Below the pieces are notes generated by a model that saw only the letters and a program-made list of their open reading frames with translations, had not been told where the DNA came from and did not search any database. The translations under genes and the position numbers were made by a program. Shown piece by piece: positions 8,230 through 14,819 of a DNA stretch of 15,383 bases. The DNA comes from Candidatus Caenarcanales bacterium. GTDB lineage: Bacteria > Cyanobacteriota > Vampirovibrionia > LMEP-6097. The stretch's first letter is position 1. Each line of letters begins with the position of its first letter. The stretch is taken from the NCBI GenBank assembly GCA_022447685.1, contig JAKVAO010000066.1, positions 1-15,383 of the forward strand, given 5' to 3'.

Positions 8230-8343
8230 ATGCTGAATGAACAAAAGGAGGTCAAATTTATAAATCGAGGAGGCTTAATAATTTGGATGGTGCTCGATAA
8301 TGATTTTTTTTCTAACTATTTGAATACATTAACGGGATACTAA
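8230..8343 (+). CDS. Possible leaderless small ORF, 37 codons
   Basis: An uninterrupted reading frame runs from ATG 8230 to TAA 8341-8343 in the gap between thiN and rph. It begins MLNEQKEVKFINRGG, has a short hydrophobic stretch (LIIWMVL, residues 16-22) and ends in SNYLNTLTGY. A TACAAT lies 7 nt before the ATG, so the message could be leaderless. An internal ATG at 8287 could also start translation, although the nearest Shine-Dalgarno-like sequence is 13 nt away. The last 15 bases overlap the end of rph on the opposite strand. I recognise no family. A 37-codon frame can occur by chance; the promoter placement is the main argument for it. Confidence 0.35.
   Translation: MLNEQKEVKFINRGGLIIWMVLDNDFFSNYLNTLTGY
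8243..8273 (+). promoter_or_regulatory. Two strong Shine-Dalgarno-like motifs in an intergenic region
   Basis: AAAAGGAGGT at 8243-8252 and GAGGAGG at 8267-8273 are near-perfect complements of the 16S rRNA 3' end, placed between two minus-strand genes. On the plus strand they lie inside the candidate 37-codon ORF. ATCGAG (8264-8269) can pair with CTCGAT (8293-8298), which is followed by eight T at 8304-8311. On the minus strand the same bases give two CCTCC anti-Shine-Dalgarno motifs in the rph-thiN spacer. Which strand uses them is unknown. Confidence 0.35.
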
Positions 8344-9066
8344 GTGCAGTTCAAGGGCTTGATTTTGTGACTCGCAAAGCGACTTAACTCCTTCTTGAGC
8401 GAATGTCAACATCTGAAGAAATTGCTCAGATTTAAAAGGACTTTGCTCAGCCGTACCTTGAATCTCGACAACCTCTAAATCGCTTGTGAGAACGAAATTA
8501 GCGTCGGCTTGAGCTATGCTATCTTCCTCGTAATTAAGATCAAGAAGTATTTGTTGATCTTTGATACCAACAGAAACAGCAGCAATTTGGTTTTGAATTG
8601 GGAGACTATCTTGAAAAAGATTAGTCTCTTTTTTCATTTTCTGAAGACAATCGTAAACTGCAACATAAGCGCCAGTTATACTCGCAGTTCTAGTCCCACC
8701 GTCTGCCTGAATCACGTCAGCATCGACATGAATAGTAAAACCTGGGAATTTACTAAGATCAAGCATAGCTCTAAGTGCTCTTCCTATAAGTCTTGAAATT
8801 TCTTGTGAACGACCAGAATTAGTGGCTCTATCTCTTTTAACCCTAGACAAACATGAACCTGGAAGCATACTGTACTCAGCAGTTAACCAACCGTTTTTTT
8901 CCTTATCAAGAAACGGAGGAACTCTTTCCTCGAAATTAGCTGTAACTATAACCTTAGTATCACCACATCTGACTAAAACTGAGCCATCAGAATTTTTAAT
9001 GAAGTGTCTATCAAATTTATAAGGTCTTAATTCTGCCTGTTTCCTGCCATCAAATCTTAAGTTCAT
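8329..9066 (-). CDS. rph: RNase PH
   Basis: RNase PH is a phosphate-dependent 3'-to-5' exoribonuclease that trims the 3' ends of tRNA precursors and acts as a hexameric ring. The 245-residue product has the standard length and motifs: RFDGRKQAELRP at the N-terminus, GWLTAEYSMLP (residues 59-69), SGRSQEISRLIGRALRA (84-100, with the phosphate-binding Arg86), ADGGTRTASITGA (121-133, with Thr125 and Arg126), DLNYEED (176-182) and EIQGTAEQSPF (201-211). The ATG at 9066 gives the canonical N-terminus. It is preceded by an extended -10 (TGC-TATCCT) 8 nt upstream and has no ribosome binding site. The flagellin-like gene ends 44 bp upstream on the same strand, and 153 bp separate rph from thiN downstream. 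Confidence 0.97.
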   Translation of the reverse strand: MNLRFDGRKQAELRPYKFDRHFIKNSDGSVLVRCGDTKVIVTANFEERVPPFLDKEKNGWLTAEYSMLPGSCLSRVKRDRATNSGRSQEISRLIGRALRAMLDLSKFPGFTIHVDADVIQADGGTRTASITGAYVAVYDCLQKMKKETNLFQDSLPIQNQIAAVSVGIKDQQILLDLNYEEDSIAQADANFVLTSDLEVVEIQGTAEQSPFKSEQFLQMLTFAQEGVKSLCESQNQALELHLVSR

Positions 9067-9074
9067 GAAGACTT

Positions 9075-9083
9075 AGGATAGCA
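9075..9083 (-). promoter_or_regulatory. Candidate extended -10 promoter of rph
   Basis: Read on the minus strand, TGC-TATCCT is an extended -10 element 8 nt before the rph ATG at 9066, which would place the transcript start at or one base from the start codon. The hexamer matches the consensus at four positions. Confidence 0.4.
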
Positions 9084-9088
9084 TGATT

Positions 9089-9100
9089 GTTCTATAGAAC
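9089..9100. promoter_or_regulatory. Perfect 12-bp palindrome upstream of rph
   Basis: GTTCTATAGAAC is a perfect palindrome in the 44-bp gap between the flagellin-like stop and the rph start. Its centre lies about 28 bp upstream of the predicted rph transcript start, where a repressor could block the -35 region. It could also fold as a small hairpin after the flagellin message, but no T-run follows, so a terminator is unlikely. It has the form GTTC-N4-GAAC, the reverse arrangement of the GAAC-N4-GTTC LexA box. Confidence 0.4.
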
Positions 9101-9110
9101 CAACTAAAGA

Positions 9111-11141
9111 CTAAGGCAAAACAGTCATAGCAGTATATGGATCTGCCGTTTGTGTTTCTAAAGCATAAGGGTTATTGAAAACTTCTGAGATCAAAGTATC
9201 ATCAATATAATTTTTATTATTTAGTAGAGCACCCTTTTCATCATTAATACGATCAAATTCACTTTGTATACGATTAATTTTTGAGTTTAGAATAGAATCA
9301 ATCCTTGTGGCATTATCATTCATAACATTCATACTTATAACAGTGTCTAAATTTGCAAGTGCCTTTACCCCGCCTAGCGAGGCTACATTCTCCGAAATAC
9401 TAATTTTACTAAGAGACATCAAAGAACCAGCACCAAGAGAGCCAGCTGCAACTGTATCAGTAGAAAGATTAATTGAATTAGTGGAAACTTTTATACCTGA
9501 AAGGAAATCAAATTCTTGAATCTTACCTTCACCGTTACCGTGAGCTTCATTAGAAAACAATCTGGTTCCAACTAATTGAGAGGAGACCATATCTCCAGCT
9601 TTGAATACCATATCACCAGTGTTAACATCAAATACATAAGTGGCACCTGAATCAACTCCCATATCATCATCACCATCTGCACCAATGACGGCATAATCAC
9701 CTGTGAGTTTGGTAGTTCTTCCAAAATGATCTAAACCATCTATGGCACCAGGAGGTGGCTCAAATTCTTGCTCAAAACTACCAGTATCTAAATTATATAG
9801 ATATGCTTTTCCAGTGTAATCACCGTCAACCCAATCAGGAACATGCCCCATTCTATAGCCAAAAGCACCGATGAGTAGCTTGTCACCAAATTTCGAAAAA
9901 GACCAACCAAAAGCTTGCCCAACCTGACCATCAGGAGACTCAATAGTATCAGTGATATTACCACTAGCTCTATCTATTATTTGAATTCTACCTTCTCTTT
10001 GTTGATAACCCTGATCTGCCACAATAAGACTGTCTGAAGTAACTTCAAAACTCCCACCATAGCCGTCATATTTTCTTTGAAAATTACCATCTAAATCAAA
10101 TTCATAAATTGCACCAGTATTTTGATTTTGATCAAATTGTGCACTTACAAAAACACTATTACCTTCTATTTTCACACCATTACCAAAATGACTACTAGTT
10201 GAAGCTCCTCTTTCATTTGCAGTCCATGCATCGCTATGAGTAAATTCAGCTAATTGATTACCAGTCGTAATATCATAGAGATAGGCTGCTCCTTCAAAGT
10301 CTCTATCTGTAGTTGTAATATTACTATGCCCTCTTGTTCCGATAACAAGATTATCACCTTGAACATCTATAAAATAGCCAAATTTTTCATTATCAACACC
10401 AGTCAAAGGTGAAGTAATTTCTCTTATAAAAGCATTTGTTTGAGCATCAAAGATATAAACACTACCATTTTCATCATTTAAGCCTTCTGCTTGCTCATTA
10501 TTATTACCATTTGCTCTTGCAATAATATAATCTTCATTTACAAAAGCTATACTAAAGCCATCACCTTCGTCACCATTGGGTGCAAAAAGTTCATTTGTTA
10601 AATTCGGTGTAGTAGCAGAAGTATCAACCGATGCTAAATCTATGTTGTAAGTATCGCTAGCAACTGAACCTGTAAGCATCTGAAAATTATAACTTCCATC
10701 AAAGACTCGCTGATCACCAACTTTGGTATCAGCGACAATATCATTAATCTCTTGCACTAAACTATTAATTTCTTCTTGAGCAGTATCTAGATTCGCTCCA
10801 GTAATTACTCCAGAATAAGCATTATCAACTAGTTCCTGAATTCTTCCAATATTGTCCTTTACAGAATTTAAGCCATTCTGCGAACTTTTAAGATCTACGA
10901 TGGTACTACCCAAACTTGATTGCACTGAACTAAGATTTTTAGCTTGCCACAAAGATTCTCGACTTGCGATCACTTTTGAGAAATTAACTTCTTCTTTAGC
11001 GTTTCGAGCCATAAAATTAGAAGATTTAACCTTATTTGAAGTAATCCCTGCTTGAGAGTTTAGGGACATTGTTAAAGAATTTATCCAGACACTACTATCT
11101 CCATAAGCAACGCCATTTGTTTGTGAGCCTCCTGCAAACAT
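9111..11141 (-). CDS. Flagellin-like protein with central beta-propeller insertion
   Basis: The 676-residue product has flagellin-like ends and an unusual centre. After a 19-residue extension, WINSLTMSLNSQ (residues 19-30) resembles the flagellin INTNxxSLxxQ start. Residues 60-178 follow the helical D1 pattern (NSVKDNIGRIQELVDNAYSG, then TAQEEINSLVQEINDI, then VFDGS and NFQMLTG). Residues about 190-547 are about seven FG-GAP-like blades (FGxxxxxxGDxLVIG, then GxAYLYDxxTG). Residues 550-655 return to helical flagellin-like sequence (ALANLDTVISMNVMN, SKINRIQSEFDRI). The canonical C-terminal D0 motif with LAQANQ and LL ending is not visible; the protein ends in YTAMTVLP. A Shine-Dalgarno AGGGGG lies 6 nt before ATG. 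It would be exported by the flagellar apparatus into the filament. A hook-filament junction protein or a flagellin-like surface protein is an alternative. Confidence 0.82.
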   Translation of the reverse strand: MFAGGSQTNGVAYGDSSVWINSLTMSLNSQAGITSNKVKSSNFMARNAKEEVNFSKVIASRESLWQAKNLSSVQSSLGSTIVDLKSSQNGLNSVKDNIGRIQELVDNAYSGVITGANLDTAQEEINSLVQEINDIVADTKVGDQRVFDGSYNFQMLTGSVASDTYNIDLASVDTSATTPNLTNELFAPNGDEGDGFSIAFVNEDYIIARANGNNNEQAEGLNDENGSVYIFDAQTNAFIREITSPLTGVDNEKFGYFIDVQGDNLVIGTRGHSNITTTDRDFEGAAYLYDITTGNQLAEFTHSDAWTANERGASTSSHFGNGVKIEGNSVFVSAQFDQNQNTGAIYEFDLDGNFQRKYDGYGGSFEVTSDSLIVADQGYQQREGRIQIIDRASGNITDTIESPDGQVGQAFGWSFSKFGDKLLIGAFGYRMGHVPDWVDGDYTGKAYLYNLDTGSFEQEFEPPPGAIDGLDHFGRTTKLTGDYAVIGADGDDDMGVDSGATYVFDVNTGDMVFKAGDMVSSQLVGTRLFSNEAHGNGEGKIQEFDFLSGIKVSTNSINLSTDTVAAGSLGAGSLMSLSKISISENVASLGGVKALANLDTVISMNVMNDNATRIDSILNSKINRIQSEFDRINDEKGALLNNKNYIDDTLISEVFNNPYALETQTADPYTAMTVLP
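9501..10598 (-). other. FG-GAP-type beta-propeller domain within the flagellin-like gene
   Basis: This stretch encodes residues 182-547. I count blades beginning near residues 193, 250, 316, 360, 408, 468 and 515, each about 45-60 residues. The shared pattern is FG, a hydrophobic strand, GDxLVIG or a variant, an Asp/Asn/Gly loop, then GxAYLYD and TG. The loops include Asp-rich ones such as ADGDDDMG that could bind calcium. Seven blades would close a ring. The insertion lies where flagellins normally have their variable surface-exposed D2/D3 domains. Confidence 0.75.
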
Positions 11142-11147
11142 TGCCTT

Positions 11148-11153
11148 CCCCCT
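11148..11153 (-). promoter_or_regulatory. Shine-Dalgarno site of the flagellin-like gene
   Basis: Read on the minus strand, AGGGGG lies 6 nt before the ATG at 11141, followed by AAGG. This supports the chosen start and shows that the message has a leader. Confidence 0.6.
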
Positions 11154-11188
11154 ACATTGTTCATACTTGCTTATGACTACCTATTAAT

Positions 11189-11217
11189 TTAATACCCAGA
11201 AATACAATTATTTTAAA
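11189..11217 (-). promoter_or_regulatory. Candidate promoter of the flagellin-like gene
   Basis: On the minus strand TTTAAA (11217-11212) and TATTAA (11194-11189) are separated by 17 bp, each matching the vegetative consensus at four positions. This predicts a leader of about 40 nt. The flagellar sigma-28 pattern TAAA-N15-GCCGATAA is only partly matched here (TAAA, then GGTATTAA), so sigma-factor use is undecided. Confidence 0.3.
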
Positions 11218-11244
11218 CCGGTTATATTTTTTTAACATTTGACA

Positions 11245-13440
11245 TTAAAGTCTCTCAACTTGTAAAACATCAGAAAGATTAAGCATTTTATTAGTTAAGA
11301 ATTTCAATTCTTCAACACTGCCAATATCTATAGTGACTTTAAGCAAAGCTGTTGTCTTAGTTGGTCTTTCCGTAACTTTAAAATCACGGATATTAAAACC
11401 ACCATCTGCAATCAAAGTAAGAATATCTTTAACCATACCTATTCTATCTACAACTTCAATATTAATCTTAGCTGGGTAAGTTTTTCTTTCTTTGTTCTTC
11501 CAGTTAATATTCATCAATCTCTCAGGTTCAACCTGTTTGACGTTGTAGCAATCAGCTCTATGAATAGTAATTCCTTTACCTTTGGAGATAACTCCAATAA
11601 CTGCCTCTCCAGGTATAGGCATACAACACTTAGCGATACTGTAGAGTAAACCATCCAATTCAGGAATATCTGCCATATCACCTTTGGCTGGGGCTTTACG
11701 GGTTTTAAACTTCTGAAGCTGCTCTATATTATCTTCTTTAGTAGGCGCTTTGACAGCATTTAACTTGTGTTCAATTTGAGCAAGAGATTGATCACCAGAA
11801 CCGACAGCAGCCAGTAAATCTTGCAGTGATTTGTGGTTTAGTTTTTGTGAAATCTTTAACAGCTCTTCACTTTTCAAAATCTCATCAGCTTTAGCTTTAC
11901 CAAAATGATCAGCAAACATCTGCTCACCAAGGACAATATGCCTTTCTTTGTTTTGTTTTTTGTACCAAGATTTAATTCGATATTTGGCTTGATGGGTTTT
12001 AACAAAGTTAAGCCAGGAAAGGTTTGGGTGATTATTCTTATTGGTAATAATCTCAACCATGTCCCCATTCTGTAGCTTATAGTTGATACTGACCATCTTC
12101 TCGTTAACCTTAGCACCAGTACAAGTATCACCAATCCTAGTATGGATTTTATACGCAAAATCAACAGGGGTAGAACCTTGAGGCAGCGCAATCACATCTC
12201 CCTTAGGACTTAATATATAAACTTCTTGAGCCAAAACATCGTTTTTAACTCCCGAGTAATATTCTTTAGCTTCACTAACATCTGTATGCCATGAAACTAA
12301 CTGTTTAAGCCACTTAAGCTCTTCAGCGTCACCAAGTTTAGCGCTACTAGGCACGTGACTTTCTTTATAGTGCCAGTGTGCAGCGATACCATGCTCCGCA
12401 ACTTCGTGCATCTCATAAGTTCTAATCTGTACTTCTAAAGGTCTTTTATCCCATGGAATAATAACCGTCGTGTGCAAAGACTGATACATATTACTTTTAG
12501 GCAAAGCAATGTAATCTTTGAAACGACCAGGCATTGGTCTAAAAGTCTCATGTATAACTCCGAGAGCCGCATAACAATCTTTAACACTGTCAACTAAAAC
12601 ACGAATCCCTAACAAGTCATAAATCGGTAATTCTTCATCAAGCTTGTCTTCAATGATTTGAATTTCTTTTTGTTTAAGCTTTGCAAAGATACTAAAGAAG
12701 TGCTTGGCCCGTCCCTGTATCTCAGCTTTGATAGAGCTATCGTCTAGAACTTGTTTAATAACTATCTTAAGTTTTTGGATCTGAGCTTCTCTTTCGTGTC
12801 TTTTACTTTTGACAAGATCTTTAATCGCAGAGTATTCATCAGAGTGAAGATACTTCAAACACAGGTCTTCTAGCTCTATCTGAATATTTCTAAGTCCAAA
12901 CCTATTCGCTAGTGGCGCAAAAACATCTAAAGTCTCTCTAGAAATTCTTTGTTGCTTTTCCTTCTTCAAATAATTCAAAGTCTGCATATTATGAAGACGA
13001 TCAGCTAGTTTAACCAGTACAACTCTTACGTCTTTTGCGATAGCAAGTAACATCTTCCTGAAATTACTTGCCTGTTCTTCTTCTGAGGATTTGAAATTAA
13101 GCTTACTGAGTTTAGTTACTCCGTCCACGATGTCGGCAACAGTCTCACCGAAGATATCTCTTAGATCTTCATGGCTAGCACCAGTATCTTCAACAACATC
13201 ATGAAGCAAAGCTGCACAGACAGATTCTTTATCACAGTTAAGTTCTATTAAAGATAAGGCAACAGCTACTGGGTGAACAATATATGGCTCACCACTTTTT
13301 CTTTTTTGCTGAATATGGTTCTTAAAAGCAAAGTCAAAAGCCTCAAGAACAAAACTAATCTCATCTTGGTTTCTTCGGCGACTATTAAGCGCCTTCACCA
13401 AATTACCTGTTAAATCTTCTTTTAAATCCTGAACTGACAA
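11245..13440 (-). CDS. rel: Bifunctional (p)ppGpp synthetase/hydrolase (Rel/SpoT)
   Basis: This is the stringent-response enzyme. The hydrolase HD domain has YIVHP (residues 53-57), HDVVEDT (80-86) and DRLHNM (147-152), all intact. The synthetase domain has GRFKDYIA (305-312), the RxKD type of bifunctional enzymes, and the VQIRT block (338-342). TGS follows at about 405-466, then the zinc-finger-like region with CCMPIPGE (Cys605, Cys606), His627 and Cys631, and a C-terminal ACT domain at about 657-731. Full length at 731 residues. No Met occurs before residue 130, so the start is TTG 13440, or the in-frame TTG/GTG pair at residues 14-15. A TATAAT 7 nt before TTG 13440 supports the first and predicts a leaderless message. 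It diverges from yggT; the flagellin-like gene lies 103 bp downstream on the same strand. Confidence 0.97.
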   Translation of the reverse strand: MSVQDLKEDLTGNLVKALNSRRRNQDEISFVLEAFDFAFKNHIQQKRKSGEPYIVHPVAVALSLIELNCDKESVCAALLHDVVEDTGASHEDLRDIFGETVADIVDGVTKLSKLNFKSSEEEQASNFRKMLLAIAKDVRVVLVKLADRLHNMQTLNYLKKEKQQRISRETLDVFAPLANRFGLRNIQIELEDLCLKYLHSDEYSAIKDLVKSKRHEREAQIQKLKIVIKQVLDDSSIKAEIQGRAKHFFSIFAKLKQKEIQIIEDKLDEELPIYDLLGIRVLVDSVKDCYAALGVIHETFRPMPGRFKDYIALPKSNMYQSLHTTVIIPWDKRPLEVQIRTYEMHEVAEHGIAAHWHYKESHVPSSAKLGDAEELKWLKQLVSWHTDVSEAKEYYSGVKNDVLAQEVYILSPKGDVIALPQGSTPVDFAYKIHTRIGDTCTGAKVNEKMVSINYKLQNGDMVEIITNKNNHPNLSWLNFVKTHQAKYRIKSWYKKQNKERHIVLGEQMFADHFGKAKADEILKSEELLKISQKLNHKSLQDLLAAVGSGDQSLAQIEHKLNAVKAPTKEDNIEQLQKFKTRKAPAKGDMADIPELDGLLYSIAKCCMPIPGEAVIGVISKGKGITIHRADCYNVKQVEPERLMNINWKNKERKTYPAKINIEVVDRIGMVKDILTLIADGGFNIRDFKVTERPTKTTALLKVTIDIGSVEELKFLTNKMLNLSDVLQVERL

Positions 13441-13447
13441 TAGACTA

Positions 13448-13470
13448 ATTATAACTTGCTATATTATATA
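13448..13470. promoter_or_regulatory. Back-to-back -10 boxes of divergent rel and yggT
   Basis: On the minus strand TATAAT (13453 to 13448) is followed by 7 nt and the rel TTG. On the plus strand TATATT (13460-13465) leaves 11 nt to the yggT ATG at 13477, or TATATA (13465-13470) leaves 6 nt. The outward-facing hexamers are separated by 6 bp. Neither gene has a Shine-Dalgarno sequence. The layout repeats that of csaB/lepA. Confidence 0.5.
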
Positions 13471-13476
13471 TGTTGT

Positions 13477-13749
13477 ATGCTTGTAAAACTTGTCAAACTT
13501 ATAATTCAAATGGTAGAAATCTACGGCTTCATGCTGCTCGCCTGGGTTATAGGTTCGTGGTTCCCACGTTTTCAGATGACAAAGTTTTATGATTTCTTAG
13601 ACTCAGCAGTTGCACCTTACGCGAAACTTTTTCGTGGCATTATCCCACCACTTGGTGGCTTGGATTTTTCTATCATAGTTGCCTTCATAGTTCTTCAAGT
13701 TGGGAAAGATATACTTGCTTGGGTTCTACTCAAACTAGTTTCAGGATAA
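13477..13749 (+). CDS. yggT: YggT-family membrane protein
   Basis: The protein has 90 residues from ATG 13477 and two hydrophobic segments (about residues 8-27 and 64-86). The family signature SWFP, then PYAKLFRGIIPPLGGLDFS is clear. YggT proteins are small inner-membrane proteins of unsettled function, linked to osmotic stress in enterobacteria and to cell-division and thylakoid or nucleoid organisation in cyanobacteria and plastids. The frame could extend to TTG 13456, adding seven residues, but that codon lies upstream of or inside the probable promoter, so I prefer the ATG. mraY starts 6 nt after the stop, so the two form an operon. This links the gene to the cell-envelope programme. Confidence 0.9.
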   Translation: MLVKLVKLIIQMVEIYGFMLLAWVIGSWFPRFQMTKFYDFLDSAVAPYAKLFRGIIPPLGGLDFSIIVAFIVLQVGKDILAWVLLKLVSG

Positions 13750-13755
13750 GTCAGG

Positions 13756-14772
13756 ATGTTTATCTCCAAATACCAAATTTTATTGCTTTTTGTGCTGCCA
13801 CTTCTGACAGCCTTACTTTCAGCAAAACCGATAATAAATTTACTCAAGAAACTCAAATCGATTCAAAGCTTTAGAGAACTTGGACCACAGAGTCACATCA
13901 CTGAGAAATCAGGTACACCAACTATGGGTTCTTGGATTTTTGTTCTGCAAATAATAATTTTTGCTTCTTACTTTTACTTCTCGCAGAACTCTTTCATGAG
14001 TTTAACCACCAGCACCGGAGATGAAAACTTGAGCGTAGGCTCAGTAGATAAAGACTTTGCTATAGCATTAATAAGTTTCCTCGGAGCATTTCTCATGGGC
14101 TTAGTCGATGACTCACTAAAGATTTTCCAATCTAACTATAAAGGTCTTTCATCTATCCAGAAGCTACTTATACAGTTTCTAATTGCAGCTCTGGTTCTAA
14201 TATTTTCGAGCAAAGCTTTTACAATATTTGCGCTCGCATGGGCATTTATAGTCATTGCAGGGTCTTGCAACGCCTTCAACCTCACCGATGGCTTAGATGC
14301 TCTTGCTACTAGCCAGGCAATTATCAGCCTTATTGGCTTACAGGGTTTACTTTGTATGCAAGGCGATTTTAGCTTACTGCCATTAATTTCAATTATCGTT
14401 GCGAGCTTAATTGGTTTTCTAGTTTTCAATATTAAACCAGCCAGAGTTTTCATGGGCGACAGCGGTAGCCTAGCCTTAGGAATGGTAATCGGCGTCATGG
14501 CTTATATCAAAGATCTGGAGTGGTATTTATTACTCATTGCTACAATTCCAGTTCTGGAGTCACTATCTGTAATAATCCAGGTGCTGTTCTTTAAAATAAC
14601 TAAGAAAATTTATGGTGAAGGTAGAAGATTATTTAAGATGTCACCTTTACATCATCACTTTGAGTTAAGTGGCTTTTCTGAGAACCAAGTAGTGGTTTCA
14701 TTTGTACTTTTTCAGGCTTTGATAACTGCAGTAACTTTATATCTTGTTTATTCTCAGATTCTGAGCGTATAA
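13756..14772 (+). CDS. mraY: MraY, phospho-MurNAc-pentapeptide transferase
   Basis: MraY is an integral membrane enzyme that transfers phospho-MurNAc-pentapeptide from its UDP carrier to undecaprenyl phosphate, giving lipid I of peptidoglycan synthesis. The 338-residue protein has about ten membrane segments and all hallmarks: GPQSHITEKSGTPTMGS (residues 43-59), the catalytic Asp pair LVDDSLK (116-122), NAFNLTDGLDALA (172-184), FMGDSGSLALG (232-242) and MSPLHHHFELSG (295-306, with the His triplet). Asp118, Asp119 and the Asp of GDSG are in place. The start lies 6 nt past the yggT stop with only a weak ribosome binding site, so translation is probably coupled. No other mur genes are adjacent, so this copy lies outside a classical dcw cluster. 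Confidence 0.97.
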   Translation: MFISKYQILLLFVLPLLTALLSAKPIINLLKKLKSIQSFRELGPQSHITEKSGTPTMGSWIFVLQIIIFASYFYFSQNSFMSLTTSTGDENLSVGSVDKDFAIALISFLGAFLMGLVDDSLKIFQSNYKGLSSIQKLLIQFLIAALVLIFSSKAFTIFALAWAFIVIAGSCNAFNLTDGLDALATSQAIISLIGLQGLLCMQGDFSLLPLISIIVASLIGFLVFNIKPARVFMGDSGSLALGMVIGVMAYIKDLEWYLLLIATIPVLESLSVIIQVLFFKITKKIYGEGRRLFKMSPLHHHFELSGFSENQVVVSFVLFQALITAVTLYLVYSQILSV

Positions 14773-14819
14773 AGACCTTCTTTCTAGCATGCTTCTTGAA
14801 TGTATCTAAATTATTTTTC

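Noticed and set aside
8176..8328. TPP riboswitch upstream of thiN
   Set aside because: The conserved CTGAGA core and partner motif are absent on the minus strand.
11874..12191. Minus-strand 105-codon frame inside rel
   Set aside because: Out-of-frame shadow of the TGS-encoding region of rel, with composition to match.
14136..14498. 120-codon frame antisense to mraY
   Set aside because: Opposite the catalytic core of mraY, with no motif or start signal; an open shadow frame.
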